From the NCBI GenBank assembly GCA_965178125.1, contig OZ237744.1:434001-498000 (forward strand): 64,000 nt of DNA, given 5' to 3'. Below, piece after piece: positions 1 through 13,200 of this stretch (position 1 is its first letter; each line of letters opens with the position of its first letter). Under the pieces are notes generated by a model, which saw nothing but the letters and a program-made list of their open reading frames with translations, was not told where the DNA came from and did not search any database. Source of the stretch: Bilabrum cf. latius. Its lineage: Eukaryota; Bigyra: Bicosoecida; Bigyra; Bicosoecida. The position numbers were made by a program, and so were the translations under genes.

Positions 1-246
1 GAGGTTCGATCGGTTGCTGGGTCAGGAGGGGTGCGCTCGCCCAAACCGCCGGAGCGAAAGATAGAGGATCCCTTAGAGAAGACAAGGCGGATGGCTACGC
101 CGTACTGAATTTGAAGCAAATTGAATTTGTTTGTCTTTTGAATTGTGCTGCACATCATGATGCTCGTCACCGCAGACCGTCGCCGTGGCTTGCGCCATGA
201 TGACGCGTAGCACTCTAGTCGCACGATAGCCAAAACATAGCCAAAA
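1..246. other. Left-edge non-coding stretch
   Basis: No supported coding exon. It is probably the 5' flank and promoter of the secreted beta-helix gene starting at 247. There is a short AT-rich patch near 110-145; no TATA box is clear enough to call. Confidence 0.4.
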
Positions 247-2384
247 ATGCGGATAGCATCGACCCTGATTGCAAGTCTGAGTGCCGTGTGCGCCTTCGCT
301 GCCTGTGGTAGCAAGCAGAGCGGGTAAGGAGAAGAGCGGGTATCATTATGCTTTCGGATCCATCCAATGTTCATACGCGCCTTGGCGTACCTAAACCAAA
401 CACCGCGGGATTTTGCAGTCCAACAGACAATCCTATTGCTACCATGTACGGAAATACTACCTTCCCATGGACGTCGAACGTGAGAAATACCTAGCAGTCC
501 TTTTGTATACACCCCTCCCCACCGTGCAGCCGCACCGAGAAATGTTGGCTCGGTACTCCCTCCCGAATTTGCATTGCAGATGGTCAATTTTTCGTGCGTT
601 TATAACATCAAGGACTACCAGGACGCCAACGATTAGTCGGATGACAGCGCCATTGCAAAAGCACTCAGCGACGCCTCCAAGAACTCGGGTGGTGGCGTTG
701 TCTACCTTCCAGCCGGCAAGTACGAAGTATCTGACAACATTATGATGCCATCTAATGTAGTGGTAAGTTTGCATCGAAGTGTTGGCAACGGATACGCGTG
801 GATTCCTAGCTGTCACAGCTATTGGTTTACGCATCGGCATTGACGGCAGAAACGGCACGTAAGGCTTTCTTTGATCATAACGTTTTGTTATCACCTGATG
901 CAGATTCGAGGAGAGCCGACTTCAGACCCAGCGAAGCACGGGACCAGTCCTGGCAAGCTGGATCCGAAGGCTACGATCGCTTGCCCAGACAGGAAGCACC
1001 TCGGCTTCTTGAACGCGGATCCCGGGGCCAAGAACATCGGGATCGTAAATCTGAACCTCGATGGGTGTGCCATCATGCTCTGGCCAGGCCTCAAATCGAG
1101 CGCGAAGCCCACACAGCTCAAGGACTACTGGTACGAGGCGACAGACGTGGAAGGCCTCGGCTCCAACAAGGTCGTGCTCGGCAACAAGGTCTCGAACGTG
1201 GTGTTCGGGTATCCCGATCCGGACACGACATCAGGCAACCAATGGCCGTGGCGATTCAGCACCGCCATCGCCGTGTACACGCAGCTCAACTCGCTCGTCG
1301 CCAACAACCTGGTGCCGGAGGCGAGCAGTAGCGCCAAGGTCACCGTCTCGTTCAGCGGCACCGAGTTCAAGAACATCGAGTTCCCGTATGATAACAGGTA
1401 CGGCATTGATGCCGGAAGACGTGAGGGGAGACGGAGTTGCTGACCTGTCGAATTGATTCGCGCGGCCCGAAGGATACTCCGCTTGCTCGAGTCACGGTCG
1501 CTGCCTGCTGCCAACCGGCTCTCCTTTCTACCTCGCCATCATGTATTTTCCGGCGCAGTGCTGCTCGGTGGGGCCATCGGCCACTACGAGGTGAGCCATG
1601 TATGGAGGATAGCCTCCACGGTCCAATCAGTCTCTGCAATAGGCTGATTGCATGGGCCCTCGTAGCGAGCAACTGCCAGTGTGATTGTTCCCATCACTAT
1701 GCATCATTTTGAATTGTTCTCACCCTTCGCTCCGCATTTATTCCGTTGCTGATCCTGCAGGGCACCAAGTGCAAAAAGGTCTCCTCGAACGCGAACCTGA
1801 CGCCTGACTGCGCCAAGTGGTTCTTCCCCATCGGCGTGTCTGTCCGCGACAACTTCGTGTACATGAATGGGCGCGTGGGCATCCAGTGGGCGGGCGGCTG
1901 CGCCTCAAAGTTGGAGGGTGGAGAGCAGCCCGGCTGCGGTACGCAGGTCTACAACAACCACGTCGAAGTAAAGAAGGACAGCATGTGCTACTCTGTTGAC
2001 GGCAAGAACCTGGCAAAGGGGTCTGCGACCAACGAGAACAGGGGTTACGATCAGGGCGGGTACGGTTCCAATGTCACGGCCAACACGGGCCGCATCAACC
2101 GGCAAAAGGTGCAGGGCGGGTACTTGACCACCGACGGCGAGGGCGTGCTTCACCAGGCCAGCAGCAACTCTGACATGATGTACACGCTCTGGAACGAGAA
2201 CAACCTGGAGGGCGGCTCATCCGGCTACATGCTCGCATACAAGCTGCAAGACCCTTCCCATAACGTGATCACGAGCAACCAGGTCATCTCGAGTGAGAAC
2301 ATTGGCTGCCTGGCCGGGAACGGCGGCAACTGCGGGAAAGAGAACGAGTGCAAGGACAATCATCCCAAGTGCGTCGGGTTCTGA
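247..2384 (+). CDS. Secreted right-handed beta-helix protein (pectate-lyase superfamily-like)
   Basis: Six exons restore one 497-residue protein: 247-323, 419-479, 580-762, 904-1420, 1559-1590 and 1761-2384 (stop TGA). All five introns (95, 100, 141, 138, 170 nt) have GTGAG or GTAAG donors and CAG acceptors, and the phases close exactly, including the 32-nt microexon 5. The start ATG at 247 opens a clear signal peptide (MRIASTLIASLSAVCAFAAC). Exon 3 carries the Asp-rich entry (DDSAIAKAL) followed by GGVVYLPAGKYEVS, typical of the pectate-lyase superfamily fold; the rest is Gly/Asn-rich as expected for a beta-helix. One in-frame TAG lies at 634-636 and must be sense. The protein is probably secreted and acts on, or is part of, extracellular polysaccharide; the substrate is unknown. 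It is the most intron-rich gene here. Exon structure is well supported, family assignment moderately. Confidence 0.82.
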
Positions 2385-2693
2385 GCAGCTCACGAGCTAG
2401 CTCGCGGGGGACCGCATGTGTCGTCTTTCCCTCCTCCATCAAGTTCTTCCCACCGCTGCCGCCGATGTGCACTTGCATTACTTGCGTTGGAAATGGGGCA
2501 GTCTTGGCACATGCATTGGGGCACACAATCTGTGGCCTTGCATGATGCGAATTCCCCCTTCGCCGGCGTGTACTGAATTCGAATTCAATTTTGTATGCAT
2601 TCATATTCGGGGCTTGTATTCTCGTGATGATTTCCACCCCAGCGCCACACTATTGCATATCGATCGGAGCGACTCGGAGGCATATTTGGTGGA
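2385..2693. other. Intergenic, between two + strand genes
   Basis: 309 bp with no supported gene. It should hold the 3' UTR of the beta-helix gene and the promoter of the GH65 gene. A GAATTCGAATTCAATTTTG run lies near 2576; no defined motif is called. Confidence 0.4.
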
Positions 2694-5600
2694 ATGCGAA
2701 GAGTCCACACGAAGATCAGCAATATGTTGTCAGTTGCGGCAGCGATACTGTTGTTACTGCATACAGTTGATGCAAATAGCGGTCCGCCGCCTATGCCAAA
2801 TTCGACGTGTGATGTCCCGGAAGGCAGTCCACCGATTGACTGGCACGCGAATGTGGAGCGAAAGATGCTGCTCTTCTCAGATGATGACGGTTCCATCAAG
2901 TCCGATGCACGCCCAGCTATTGGAAACGGATTCTTTGCAACATAGGTGAGGCGCGCCAGTTTAACGCGTTGGTGAGGCCACTAGCTCAACGCGTGGACAA
3001 TGCTTATCCTACAATTTCTACTCTGCTCATGCTCGCAGGTCTCGAGCGGAGACTTGTTCGTGTCTGGGCTGTTCAATGGGTACCTGACCAAAGATCCCAG
3101 CCATCATGCCAGACTGCCTTCGTTCGCGAACATAATGGTCGTGGGCGGATCGTTCGACAAGGCCGGCCGCTCCGGAGCTGCCTTGAACCTGCAGAATGCA
3201 TCCTACATGCGGCGCATGGTGATTCCATTCGACGAGGCGTGCTCACCTGGCTCTAAGCAGAGTTGCACGGGAACTGAAAAGGACGGGGTTGTCGTAGAGC
3301 AGAGGTGGTACGCCCATCGAACCCGGCCGTCGCTTTTGGTGCATGAAATCGAAGCCCTGGCTCCATCAACGTCGGTAAACCCGTCGCAACCACCGAGACA
3401 AGCCCAGGCCACGGCAGCCCGTGCCCCCTTTGCCGTTATAGTCGCCCGACGTATCCCGTCTCCGCCTTCCTCCGACGTGGATCTACAGGAGATGACCCCT
3501 CCGGCGGGTCTCGCGCTCCAGCTGCAGGGAGGACAGAACCTTGTACCAGAGACCAACAGCACGCCGCACACTTCCGCTGTTCTCTTCTACGACGATCTTC
3601 CAGGTGTGATTGAGGTTTCACAGGCTCCGGGTGACTACGGAAATGCCTTCACTACAGTCCTTGCCGGCGTGCGCACGTCGCTGGAGACCAACGGCAGTGT
3701 GCCTGACATTGCCGAGGCTCTCCTGCAAGACAGAAAGAATGCAGTTCAGGCACAGAAGGAAAAAGGTATTGGGACCTTGCGAGCGGAGCACGAGGCGGCG
3801 TGGGCTTAGCTCTGGCAGTCCGGTCTGGAGGTCAGTGGACGCACCGACGTGGATGCAGCTGCTCGGCAGAGCCTCTACTCTCTCCTCTCTTCGGCAAGGT
3901 CCGACCGTGCGTACGGCCTGTCTCCGGGTGGCCTGAGCACGGACGGCTACCATGCACACGTGAGAATGTATCGCTCTACTTTGTTGAACCCAGCAATGTT
4001 GTGTGCTAGATCCGGCGCCTGCATGCTAAGCACATGGCACATGCAACTGTGCCTATGTCTTTCTCTGGTATTCGGCGTGTGTGCTGTAACCACCTTACAT
4101 TCATCCGTACATATCTTGTTGTCGCAGACCTTTTGGGACCAGGAGACCTGGATGTATCCAACGCTGGCGCTTCTCCAGCCCGAAATTGCTGCGAGCCTGC
4201 TGCAGTACCGCAGGGCCAGGCTGCAAGGAGCCTACGAGAAGGCGAGGACCTACCAGAACGGGTCGTTTCCCGGGTACTACGGGGCGATGTTTCCATGGGA
4301 AAGCGGCTTCACAGGTGTCGAGGTTTGCCCCTCGTGGGCTAGAACTGGCCACAAGGAGATCCACATCACTGGCGACATTGCCCTGGCTGTGTGGCAATAT
4401 CACAGGCTGACCAACGGCACAGAACAGTAGTGGCTGGAGGATGTTGCCTGGCCCATTTTGAATGGAACGGCGTCCTTCTGGGTGTCTCGCGCATCTTCTA
4501 AGCCATCCTCCTCCTCGTCACCATCCGTGCAGCTGGATGGTATGCCTGTGCGAGGGCCCGGTGCGGGCCGAGACTTGGATGCGTTTCTCGCCGGAGAGGG
4601 AGTGGAGGCAGACGCAGCTTCATCTGCGGATAACTCAGGACCGCTCCACATAAACGGTGTCATTCCTCCAGATGAGTTCCATTTAGGCGACGACAGTGTG
4701 TACACGAACGCGGTGGCGCGCCTGAACCTCCGTTTCGCGGTCAGTGCAGCTGAGGCCTTGGGCCACGGGAACGAGCCGCTTGTCGCCACCTGGCGAGACG
4801 CGGAGCCAAGGATCGTGATGCTATTCAACGAATCGAGCAAGGTGCATCCCGAATTTGCGCAATACAAAGGGGATTAGATCAAGCAAGCCGACGTTATTCT
4901 GCTCGGGTATCCGCTCGGCCTCGCCACCGAACCATTTGGAAACGTCACGGCAGAGAGTAGACAGGCGGACCTCAGCTACTACGACCCCAGGACGAGTCCA
5001 AAAGGGCCTGCGATGACCTGGGGTATGGTCGCCCTCGCGCAGGTGGAGCTTGGCATGATTCAGGAGGCAGAGTACAACCTGAACAGGAGTTTCTAGCTCA
5101 ACACGCGAGCTCCATTCTGCACGTGGACGGAGACGCCTTCAGGAGGCTGCCCCGATTTCCTTACCGGCGCAGGCGGGTTTCTGCAAGGGGTGACCTTTGG
5201 GTACCCACGGCTTCGAATCGCGGATGGCCACCTCGAGCTCAGGCCGGTGCTGCTCCCCGGCTCTGACAAGATGGTCATTCGCGGCGCGCACTACCTTGGG
5301 AGCGTACTTGATCTGACTGTTGCGAGGAGTGGCAGTGAGACCCAACTGCAGGTCGGTGTGCGGGCAACACCAACGCTCGTGCCTGTCCGAGCGAGTCATC
5401 CGCGTGCATCGGATAGTCTTCTGGCAGCTTCTAGTTCAGACGAGGTTGTGGCCAATAAGGCTGGGTCTGACGTGTCAGTGGCGCGTGCTAGGGCAGCATG
5501 TGGACTCCATTCTGGGCAGAGGCTCGATGATCTGGACGACGGTCTGCTCAGGTGCGTAGGAGCTGCTGCATCAGGTAGCCGCAGTCTGGCGGCGCAGCCC

Positions 5601-5732
5601 GTGGCGCAGCTGTGCGTGGTAGACTCGCGGGGCCAGATTCATCCCTTAACCGCTGGAGGGCCATCAGTCAGCGTAGAATGCCCGCCGCCCACCGCCGACG
5701 CGCCAGCGATACTGATCCAAGCTTGTCAATGA
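2694..5732 (+). CDS. Secreted GH65-like glucosidase, PGGHG / acid-trehalase-like
   Basis: Three exons (2694-2945, 3039-3959, 4128-5732, stop TGA) encode 925 residues; introns are 93 and 168 nt. The protein aligns along its length with human protein-glucosylgalactosylhydroxylysine glucosidase: LFVSGLFNGY, LSPGGLSTDG, FWDQETWMYPTLAL, FPWESGFTGVEVCP, PDEFHLGDDSVYTN with the general-acid Glu near residue 574, KQADVILLGYP, TSPKGPAMTW and FLTGAGGFLQGV. A hydrophobic signal peptide starts at the internal Met 11. Five in-frame TAGs (2943, 3807, 4428, 4875, 5094) interrupt the standard reading. The one at 3807 gives WAXLWQ, where the human protein has WAQLWV. The first intron donor directly follows a TAG codon. 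The enzyme is likely extracellular or lysosomal and inverting, on an alpha-glucoside; the true substrate (trehalose, kojibiose or glucosyl-galactosyl-hydroxylysine) cannot be told. Confidence 0.9.
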
Positions 5733-5866
5733 AAGCAAAAGATACCTTCGCAAACGTGCCGCTTTTGTGGAAGTCGGCGATTCGTGGACCGTGTGGGGCT
5801 ATTGAAGTCACGTGCATGAAGGTTGCATAAAATTTTGAGTTACTTGTGTTTGAGTAGACTCACTGG

Positions 5867-8800
5867 TCACCCTTGGACATCTTCGCCGGGTTGGCCGACA
5901 CTGGCGGTTTCCACCATCTCTTGTGACCGCTCTTGCACGTCACCTTGCCGCCCGAAGCCTTCATCTTCAGCGACGGCTTGAGGCACGTTTGCACCGGCAG
6001 CGGCCGGCCTCTGCGGGCTCAAGCCACTCACAGCGGGGGCAGACCCCCAAGCTGCGCGCTATCCTCCACTGCGACTACCAGCCTAGTGGTTCATGCTGCT
6101 GTGCGGAGCCCTGCCCTGCCGGCGCTGGTGATCAGCAGGCCTCAGTGAACCAGACAGTGGCCCGCCAAACTGCGCAGTGCTGCGGTCGCCTCCCGAGGCA
6201 AGGCTGGCGGGGAGCGGGGGGACTCCCCTGCTGCTGCCCGCATTCGACCCCGAGCTCGGCGTGGCAGTACTGGCAGTGCCACGCGCCAAGCCTGCAAGCG
6301 GTGTTCCAATACGGACAGGGGAACCGACCGCCCAGTCCACATCACCGAGCGGAGTCTCCGGGTTGACCTGCAGTCCTTCCTTCCCGTCGTTATCAGATGC
6401 ATCACCGTCAGAATCACTTCGTGAGTCCTTGCCTTGCCGTGGCGATGAGGGCTGGGTGACCGGAGCAGGCATCCGCTGCTGCTTCCCGCGCCTGTTCCTT
6501 TTTGAAGGGTGGAACTCTGAGCAGAGGAACTCGATGTACTCCATGGCAGCGTCAACAGTAGGCCACTCCGTCAGTGGCACCCAGTGGTGGGAACCTGGCG
6601 GTAGCTGGGAGGAGGCAATGCCTTGACCAAACATGACCGAGCTGCTGGGCCTTGTGGACGAGCCAGGAGCACCAGAGGACTGGTCAGTGGGCCTCATGGC
6701 ATCCCGAGTTCGTGCTACACTGGCTTCCATACCGTCCGTGTCGTCACCATCGTCGTCGCTGATGCTACCTTCGTGCTGACCCGCGTCCTCTGAAGCAACC
6801 CACACGGAGTGCCCGCGCTCCGCGAGGTGGTCCAGCAGGTTCTCGGGCATGTCGACCGCAGCCACCGTCGTGCGCGATTGCAGAAGCTGGTCCAGAGCAG
6901 CAGCCACGAGCTCCGAGGCGCTGAAATCAATGCTAGAAATGTCGCTGCAGTCCAGAATCAGGTACCGCCTGCCACCTTGCATGCTCGCAGAGGAGTGGCT
7001 TGCGGGTGATGGAGACTCGGCACCTGTCCGGGTTCCGCCTCTTCGACGCTTCCTTTTCTTTATGTGAGTCGAGTCGAAGGAGTGCTCCACTGAGCCTGCT
7101 GCCTTGCCAGCATTTCCAAAAAACAAGGTGCCCTTTAGGGCCACGCTGCGGATGCGACGAACCACAGAGCTCGAGATGCCGGCAGCCCGAGCCCGAGCCC
7201 TCACAGCCTGCTCCACATGGGTGAGACGGCTGGCGACGTCTTGGCTAGCGGCCTGGAAGATGAAAGCAGCGCATGCCATTGCAATGCCGATAAGAATGCC
7301 CTATTCGAAGCCCAGAATGAGCATCGACAGGGCAATAACCCACACCACAATTCGCTCGGGCCAACTGAGGGTGTTCCATGGAGCGACAAATCCCTCGTAC
7401 ACCAGCTCGCCGCCGATATGGAGCAACAGGCAGCCTGCCAGCGGACGCGGCACCACGTCGGTGAGCGAACTGCCCAGCCAGATTCCGACGATGCTAGCAA
7501 CAGTTATCATAAGTCCTGCCCAGCGCTGTAGCCACATTCGAGGATTCCCAGCGCGCGCGCACTGCGATATAACCAGATCGCAGGCCACGAAGGAACCACA
7601 TCCGCGGGCCTTGCCGGGTTGATCTTGGGACGAGCTGTTTCGTTCTAGTGAGCTCGCACTGCCGGATGTCATAACTGTATCATCCATGTTAGATCTCCCA
7701 GTCGTGCCTGTCATCACGCTCACGCTGCCATCGTGCAACAGTGACTCGTCCAGCGATTGCCCTAGTCGAGCCGAGCGGCTGCGTCTACCCGCACCGCAGC
7801 ATGTGCACCACGCGCAGCAATCGCACCCATCTTCCCACGCAGTCTGCAACTGCTTCGCACCACCACGCCCAACGGAATCTCCGTCCTCCCATGCGCTGCT
7901 GGAGAGCCCTTTGATCCGCTCGACGACGCTATCCCGGTCAACCCTCTCGTTCCCGTCGTAAGCAAGGGCAGTTGCCGGGTCCATGTGGGAGCCACCCCTC
8001 GCCATGCGCGGGGTGCCCAGCCCTAGGTCCAGAGACACGACGGAAGACATAGTGCCTGTACGGTTCCTGCCCCGGCGCTGCCTCACGTAGGGCGATTCGC
8101 CAGCAACAGCAGCCGCACCACCGGTACCGTACATGCTCCCACCTCCGTCCACGAGGTAACTTGCACCGCGCGTAGTATTACCGTGCTTTCTGGCCATATT
8201 TGGGCTGCCAGCAGCATAGCCGGACCCCACAGCAACACCAGACGAAGCTGCATTCAAGTCAGGTGTGCGCATCGACTGTAGAAGCTCCTCAGGATTGATT
8301 TCATTGTGGTCAGCCTGCTGATACCCGCCCGCGCCCTAGCCCCCGTCCAGCTCGCCGACTCCAGTCGACGGCGGTGGCGTCAGGAGCTTGCCACCGCCAT
8401 CAGCATCGCCAGTCTTGCCAGCACCACGCATGGCTAGCCCACGGGACAGCTTCTATTTGACGATACCGATCGTCTCTGCCCCGCTACCCTTTCCTCCGTG
8501 CTCTCGCAAGATGTCAGGGAAGCCCTCCCCACCCCCGCACTTGTAGAACAAGGCGCTATTCGAGTAGCACAAGTAGTTTTGCACCCCACCCACTGCACCA
8601 GACAGGAGATTTGACCACCCGTGAGCCAAGAGCTCCTTGTTGATGTCGCATTTCTGGCCCGACGTGAGGCTCAGACTCGGGACGTTGATCGGCACATGCG
8701 CGAGCGAGAACACGACCAGGCCGATGAGAACGTGGGTGGAGCCCCAAATGGCACCCCAGCGCACGTTAGTGAAATCGAAGAGCCGCCACAAATCCAAGGG

Positions 8801-9727
8801 GTCGTAAGCAGGCCGCTCTCCGCCTGAAGCAGCTGTCGTGTCATTGAACGGCGTACCCCCTAAGGTCCAGCCAGCGTCGGAAGCCTCGCTCAGGCCCACC
8901 CCAGACACCAAGACAACAGGAAAGAACAAGGCCGGGATGGCGATAAAGTATAAGGGCGCCAGAAGGGGAGACTGTATATACTGGGCGAGGACTCGCAGGA
9001 ATATGGCCAGTCCCACGGCCACCGCTGTCAGGGGGAGGCAGGGCATCGTGAAGAACCGACGGATGGTGCTCCACTCGAGCTTCCACTCGACCGCGCTTGC
9101 TACCTGCAGCCCACTCGTGAGGAGAAACACACCGATCCCTGCGACGGCCCCGATCAAGAGAGGCTTTGGGATGTAGTTAACCACATGGCCGAGTCTGAAG
9201 AGGCCGAGCAGCAGGAACGCCAGGCCCACGAGTACCGTCGCCAGGGATTGGGCTACCAGAATGGTGGGAAACGCCTCCGCGGGGTCATCTGTGCCCATCT
9301 GCTGCAGCACCGAGGTGGCCAAGGCGCCCAGGAAGGGCACATTCTCTATCATCATCGCTGCCGTCGACGATCTGAAATCTGAGGTTAGCGAATGTACTAC
9401 TTGGCCTATACCAGTGCTCAGAAACATAAGCTCAACTCCAATATTTTGATACTCGGGGTAACTTGCCGAAAAAGGCCACAGGATGACACCTGCGAATCGG
9501 CCAGCAAGGAGGCAGAATGCGATGAGGACAAGATCGCGCCTCTCCTATTCCAACTTCGGCGTACAGTCTGGGAGCAAAACACTCACCATATGGAAGACAA
9601 TCTAGTAGGATGGTCAAGAAGAGGATGATAAAAGCCGGGCATTCCTGAAGGACAGCCAGGAAGCACGAGCATCCGCAAGCAGCGCTCGGACCCTATCCCG
9701 CCGATCCAGTTTCGCCTGACCTGTCAT
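5867..9727 (-). CDS. SulP-type (SLC26-like) anion transporter with STAS domain
   Basis: The main exon runs 9489-5867 and ends in TGA. It encodes about nine or more membrane spans, beginning VILWPFSASYPEYQNIG and MMIENVPFLG, as in Vsb1/SulP-like vacuolar transporters. A long Ser/Gly-rich cytosolic loop (about 8400-7450) separates this from two last spans (WPERIVVWVIALSMLILGFE-X-GILIGIAMAC) and a STAS domain (YLILDCSDISSIDFSASEL). An intron of 97 nt (9586-9490) precedes it; exon 1 ends with LTILLDCLPYG, the expected first span. Five TAGs are in frame (8453, 8336, 7301, 6083, 6059). The start is unsettled: ATG at 9727 opens KLDRRDRVRALLADARASW, but that frame is one base out of step with the first-span frame around 9650-9690, so either a base is wrong or missing or an upstream exon is unrecognised. 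Substrate is unknown; sulfate, amino acid or other anions are possible. Confidence 0.82.
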
Positions 9728-10280
9728 GTAGTCTGACAAAATGTACAGCTAGATCTGCTTTCGAGTTCGCTGTTCGACGGTTTACTTCCATCGCAGCTGT
9801 GCAGATTCAGGTTGCACCTTCGTAGTGGGTTGTTCCTGCGGCAAATTTGACCGACTAATGGTGGTCAGCAGCTCGAACTTTCCGAGTCTGCCGAGACGAG
9901 TACAATATGTTATCACTGTAGCAAATCAATTATGATAAAAATTAACTCGGTACTCTGCCAGGCCGCGAGAATCCACTGACGGACGGTTGTTCCTTTCAGC
10001 GCCGTGACGAGTGCGTCGAGATGGCCAAAGTAGTGAGCATGTTGGGCAGCATCCAGTCAGAAATTAAGAATTTCAGGGAATGAGCGATCAAGTACAACCA
10101 CGAGGCACTGGCTTGCTGCCATGTGCTCGCACAGGCATGGCAGGCACCGCACATGCATTCTTGGCGCGGGCATGACCGGCCCAACCCAGCAGCTGCAACT
10201 TAAGTGCTCCCGACTTCATTCGTCGCACAAAGATCCCACGCGCCCAGCCGCGCAACCACCAAACCAACCAAGCCAAGGTA
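9728..10280. other. Intergenic, upstream of the SulP-type gene
   Basis: 553 bp between two minus-strand genes. No ORF here shows coding character. It should contain the SulP gene promoter and the CorA gene 3' UTR. An AT-rich stretch lies around 9905-9950. Nothing else is recognised. Confidence 0.4.
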
Positions 10281-13200
10281 TTAGTCTGCAAGGTTTCGCC
10301 CCGAGGCAGCCCTGCCTCCAGCAGCACCAGAGCTCCCATGACGCGCCGCACTCCGCACGCTCGCTCCCCTGGACCCTCCCCCTCCCCCTACCCCTACTAA
10401 TTGCTGCTCCCCTCGACCCCTGCCATTGGTAGGCGCAGCGGCAGCTGAACCTGCGCTACGCTTGCCTTGTCCAAAGATTGCGCTTCCTGGAGGCTGTGCA
10501 ACTGAGAGCATGCCGGTCCACACGAAATAAGCAATCAAAAGCCCGCCCAATCCAAGGCTGAGCAGCCAGAACATCAGGTAGCCATACTCAAACTAAAGCT
10601 CGGGCATTTTGACGAAGTTCATGCCGTACACGCCAGCGAGGATCTGTGCTGGAGCAGTCACAGTGGTCACGAACGTGAGCACGTAGCTGTTTCTCTCCCT
10701 CGCAAACGACTGGAGCTGCTAAAAGCCATCACTGAGCCTGCGAACGCCGGCGTTTATGCCCCTCAAGTCTCCCAACACGTTCTGCAAATCATCCCGCGCA
10801 TCCGCGAGCTCTGCCTGCATGCCCCTCCAGAAGTTCCTGGCCAAGCTCTGCACCAGCACGGCGTTGTCATTGCCCGGTCCATCCCCACCGAACCGTGCCA
10901 TGAGCCGCCCCCCGCCACTGCCATGGCTGGGTCCTGCCCACCCAACGTTGTCGAGGGCCTCATTTCCATACCGATGGCTTGCTGCAGCTGACACTGGCAC
11001 GCCGGGGATGGACCCTGCGTGCGTGGTTTGACCGTGCTGCACGTCGTGCCAACCGGCTGCGCCACGCTGCTCCAACTCGCCTTGATACCCCCCACCACCC
11101 TGAAGCGGATGCTGGGAACCCACGAAGCTTTGATTATCCGTATCGTCCCTGCCACCCGCACCAACCGGATGCAGTCTGGTGGTGGCTCGCCCTCCTTGAC
11201 TTGCAAGGCCCCGCATTATGACGGTACCCGCCCTAGTTCTCGGAGGGCTGCCACCTCGACGATGCCCCGACTGCGAGCCACCCAGCTAAATCGCCTGGGC
11301 TAGCTCCTCGAGATCACCGAAGAGGGGCTCCAGTTGCTCTGCGAAGGATGTGGATGTCTTGCCTAGCTGCAACAAGTGGGCTGATTGCGTGGATGTTGCC
11401 TAGGCGCCCGGCTTGGTCAGCTGATACTCCACCGCGGCTTCCCACTCCTTTAGCGTGTCACGCACAAGAAACGAGTGCTCCAGCACTTGATCCAATAGGT
11501 ACAGCGAGAGTTCCCTGACTCGCATCTCCAGAAATCCCGACATCACGCCCTTGCACGTCAGCTGCTCGGCAAGCTGCCTGAGCGGCCCAAATGCGGCGCA
11601 TAGGTCCTTTAGTTCCCCAGGTCCCATTTGCGACAGCTCCGCGCAGTACGGGCGTCGGCTGTCGTGAGAAACCGTACGCTCCCACCCATGGCCAAAGGCC
11701 TTATCGTACCCTTGCTGGAGCTCGTCGTCGCCTTGGGGCCGCAGTGTGAGCAGGGCAGTCTGCGGAATGCTGAAGATAGACAGCTGCTCGAAGAGTATCT
11801 CTACAGGGGCGGAATACAGGTCTGCTTCTCCGACTAGCTCCATCGTATTGGCAGCGGTAATTCCACTCAATGTGAAACCACGGGACCCGTGGGGCTCTGC
11901 CAGTGACCCGCTCGCTGCGGAGGCAGGCTGGCCTGCTTGCGGTGTAGATGCCAGCCCGGCCGACACGATTCGACGACTGCTCACTGCGCGGAGTCCTGCT
12001 GCCCCATGCTCCTACTAGGACTCGCTGCAACAGCCATTTAAGCCAGAGCACGAGCCGATACAGCCTGAGCAACAGCCTGACGCCTGCCAGCAGCAGCAGC
12101 CAGCGACTAAAGCTTGCGGGTCCACACCGTCCGCGCCGCGTCCTGATGGACCAGCAAAGGGCGAGCGCTCCGTTGGAAGCGAGGTGCAATGCAAAAGGAA
12201 ATGACCAACATGCGTAGGCGTGCTAGATGCTTGCTCTTCAGCAAGCCGATCCGACCCGAAACTTGCGTCCCATGCAGATGCTGCATCCACGGCGTCATTA
12301 CCGTGGGGCCCTTCTCCACCCACGGTGTGCGCTCGTTGCATATTGCTGACACCATCTGAATGTAAAAACTAGCCAGCCACACCCTAGCCGTTGGCATCAT
12401 ACGATCGCTGGGGCCCTCCGTGGGAGATGGATCTGTCCACGCCCGGGAGTGGCTAAGCCCCTACCTGGCCCACTACACCATGATCGTACCCTGGTCCGCC
12501 CTCGTGAAACGGCGGTTGCTCCCGAGTGCGATCTGGGAGCGAGAAAGCGGTCCGTATAGGTGGTGCCTATACATCACTCGGCCCGCCTATAAGCTTACGA
12601 GTCCCGCCGCTGGCAGACTCCATCTCGTCGTCGCTCGAGCTGGCGCCAGCGGGGTCATCCACGATGCTGTCCGCGCGCCGCAGGACATCCGGACCAACTG
12701 TCCCTAGTGCCCGAATTTCAAGCCTGGGACTTTCTGGCTGAGAGTTTGGACCTACAGGCTGAGACTCTGAGGCATTGCTGGCGCTTGGAGGCGGCTACGT
12801 CTCCGCTGCAGCTTCTGACGGTAGCCTCGCTTTGGAAGCTGCACCTGCCTGTACAGTCTGCGCTGCCTGCCGTCCGTGGTAACCTCGAGCAGTGCTTCCT
12901 GCGGGGTCATCTACGTTTCCCGGGTGCCCTTCCAGAACCATTCGATTGCTTGGATCATCAAGGTCAGGCGTGGTGGCTGGGGCAGAGGGTGGCATGGCGG
13001 GTATGACTCTATCTGGCCCCAGGTGGTGCTGGGCTAGACCAGGGCGCTGCCTGCGCGTGCCACACAGGTGCTCGGGACGCGTGAGAAGCCCTCGAGACAA
13101 GGGAACACACTCGTGCTTGGCTCTCTGAAACACAGCGGCATCTTTTAGTAGCTCAAGCGGGATGCCGCTCCAAGCAGCAAGAGCACGCAAGACGGCCGGG

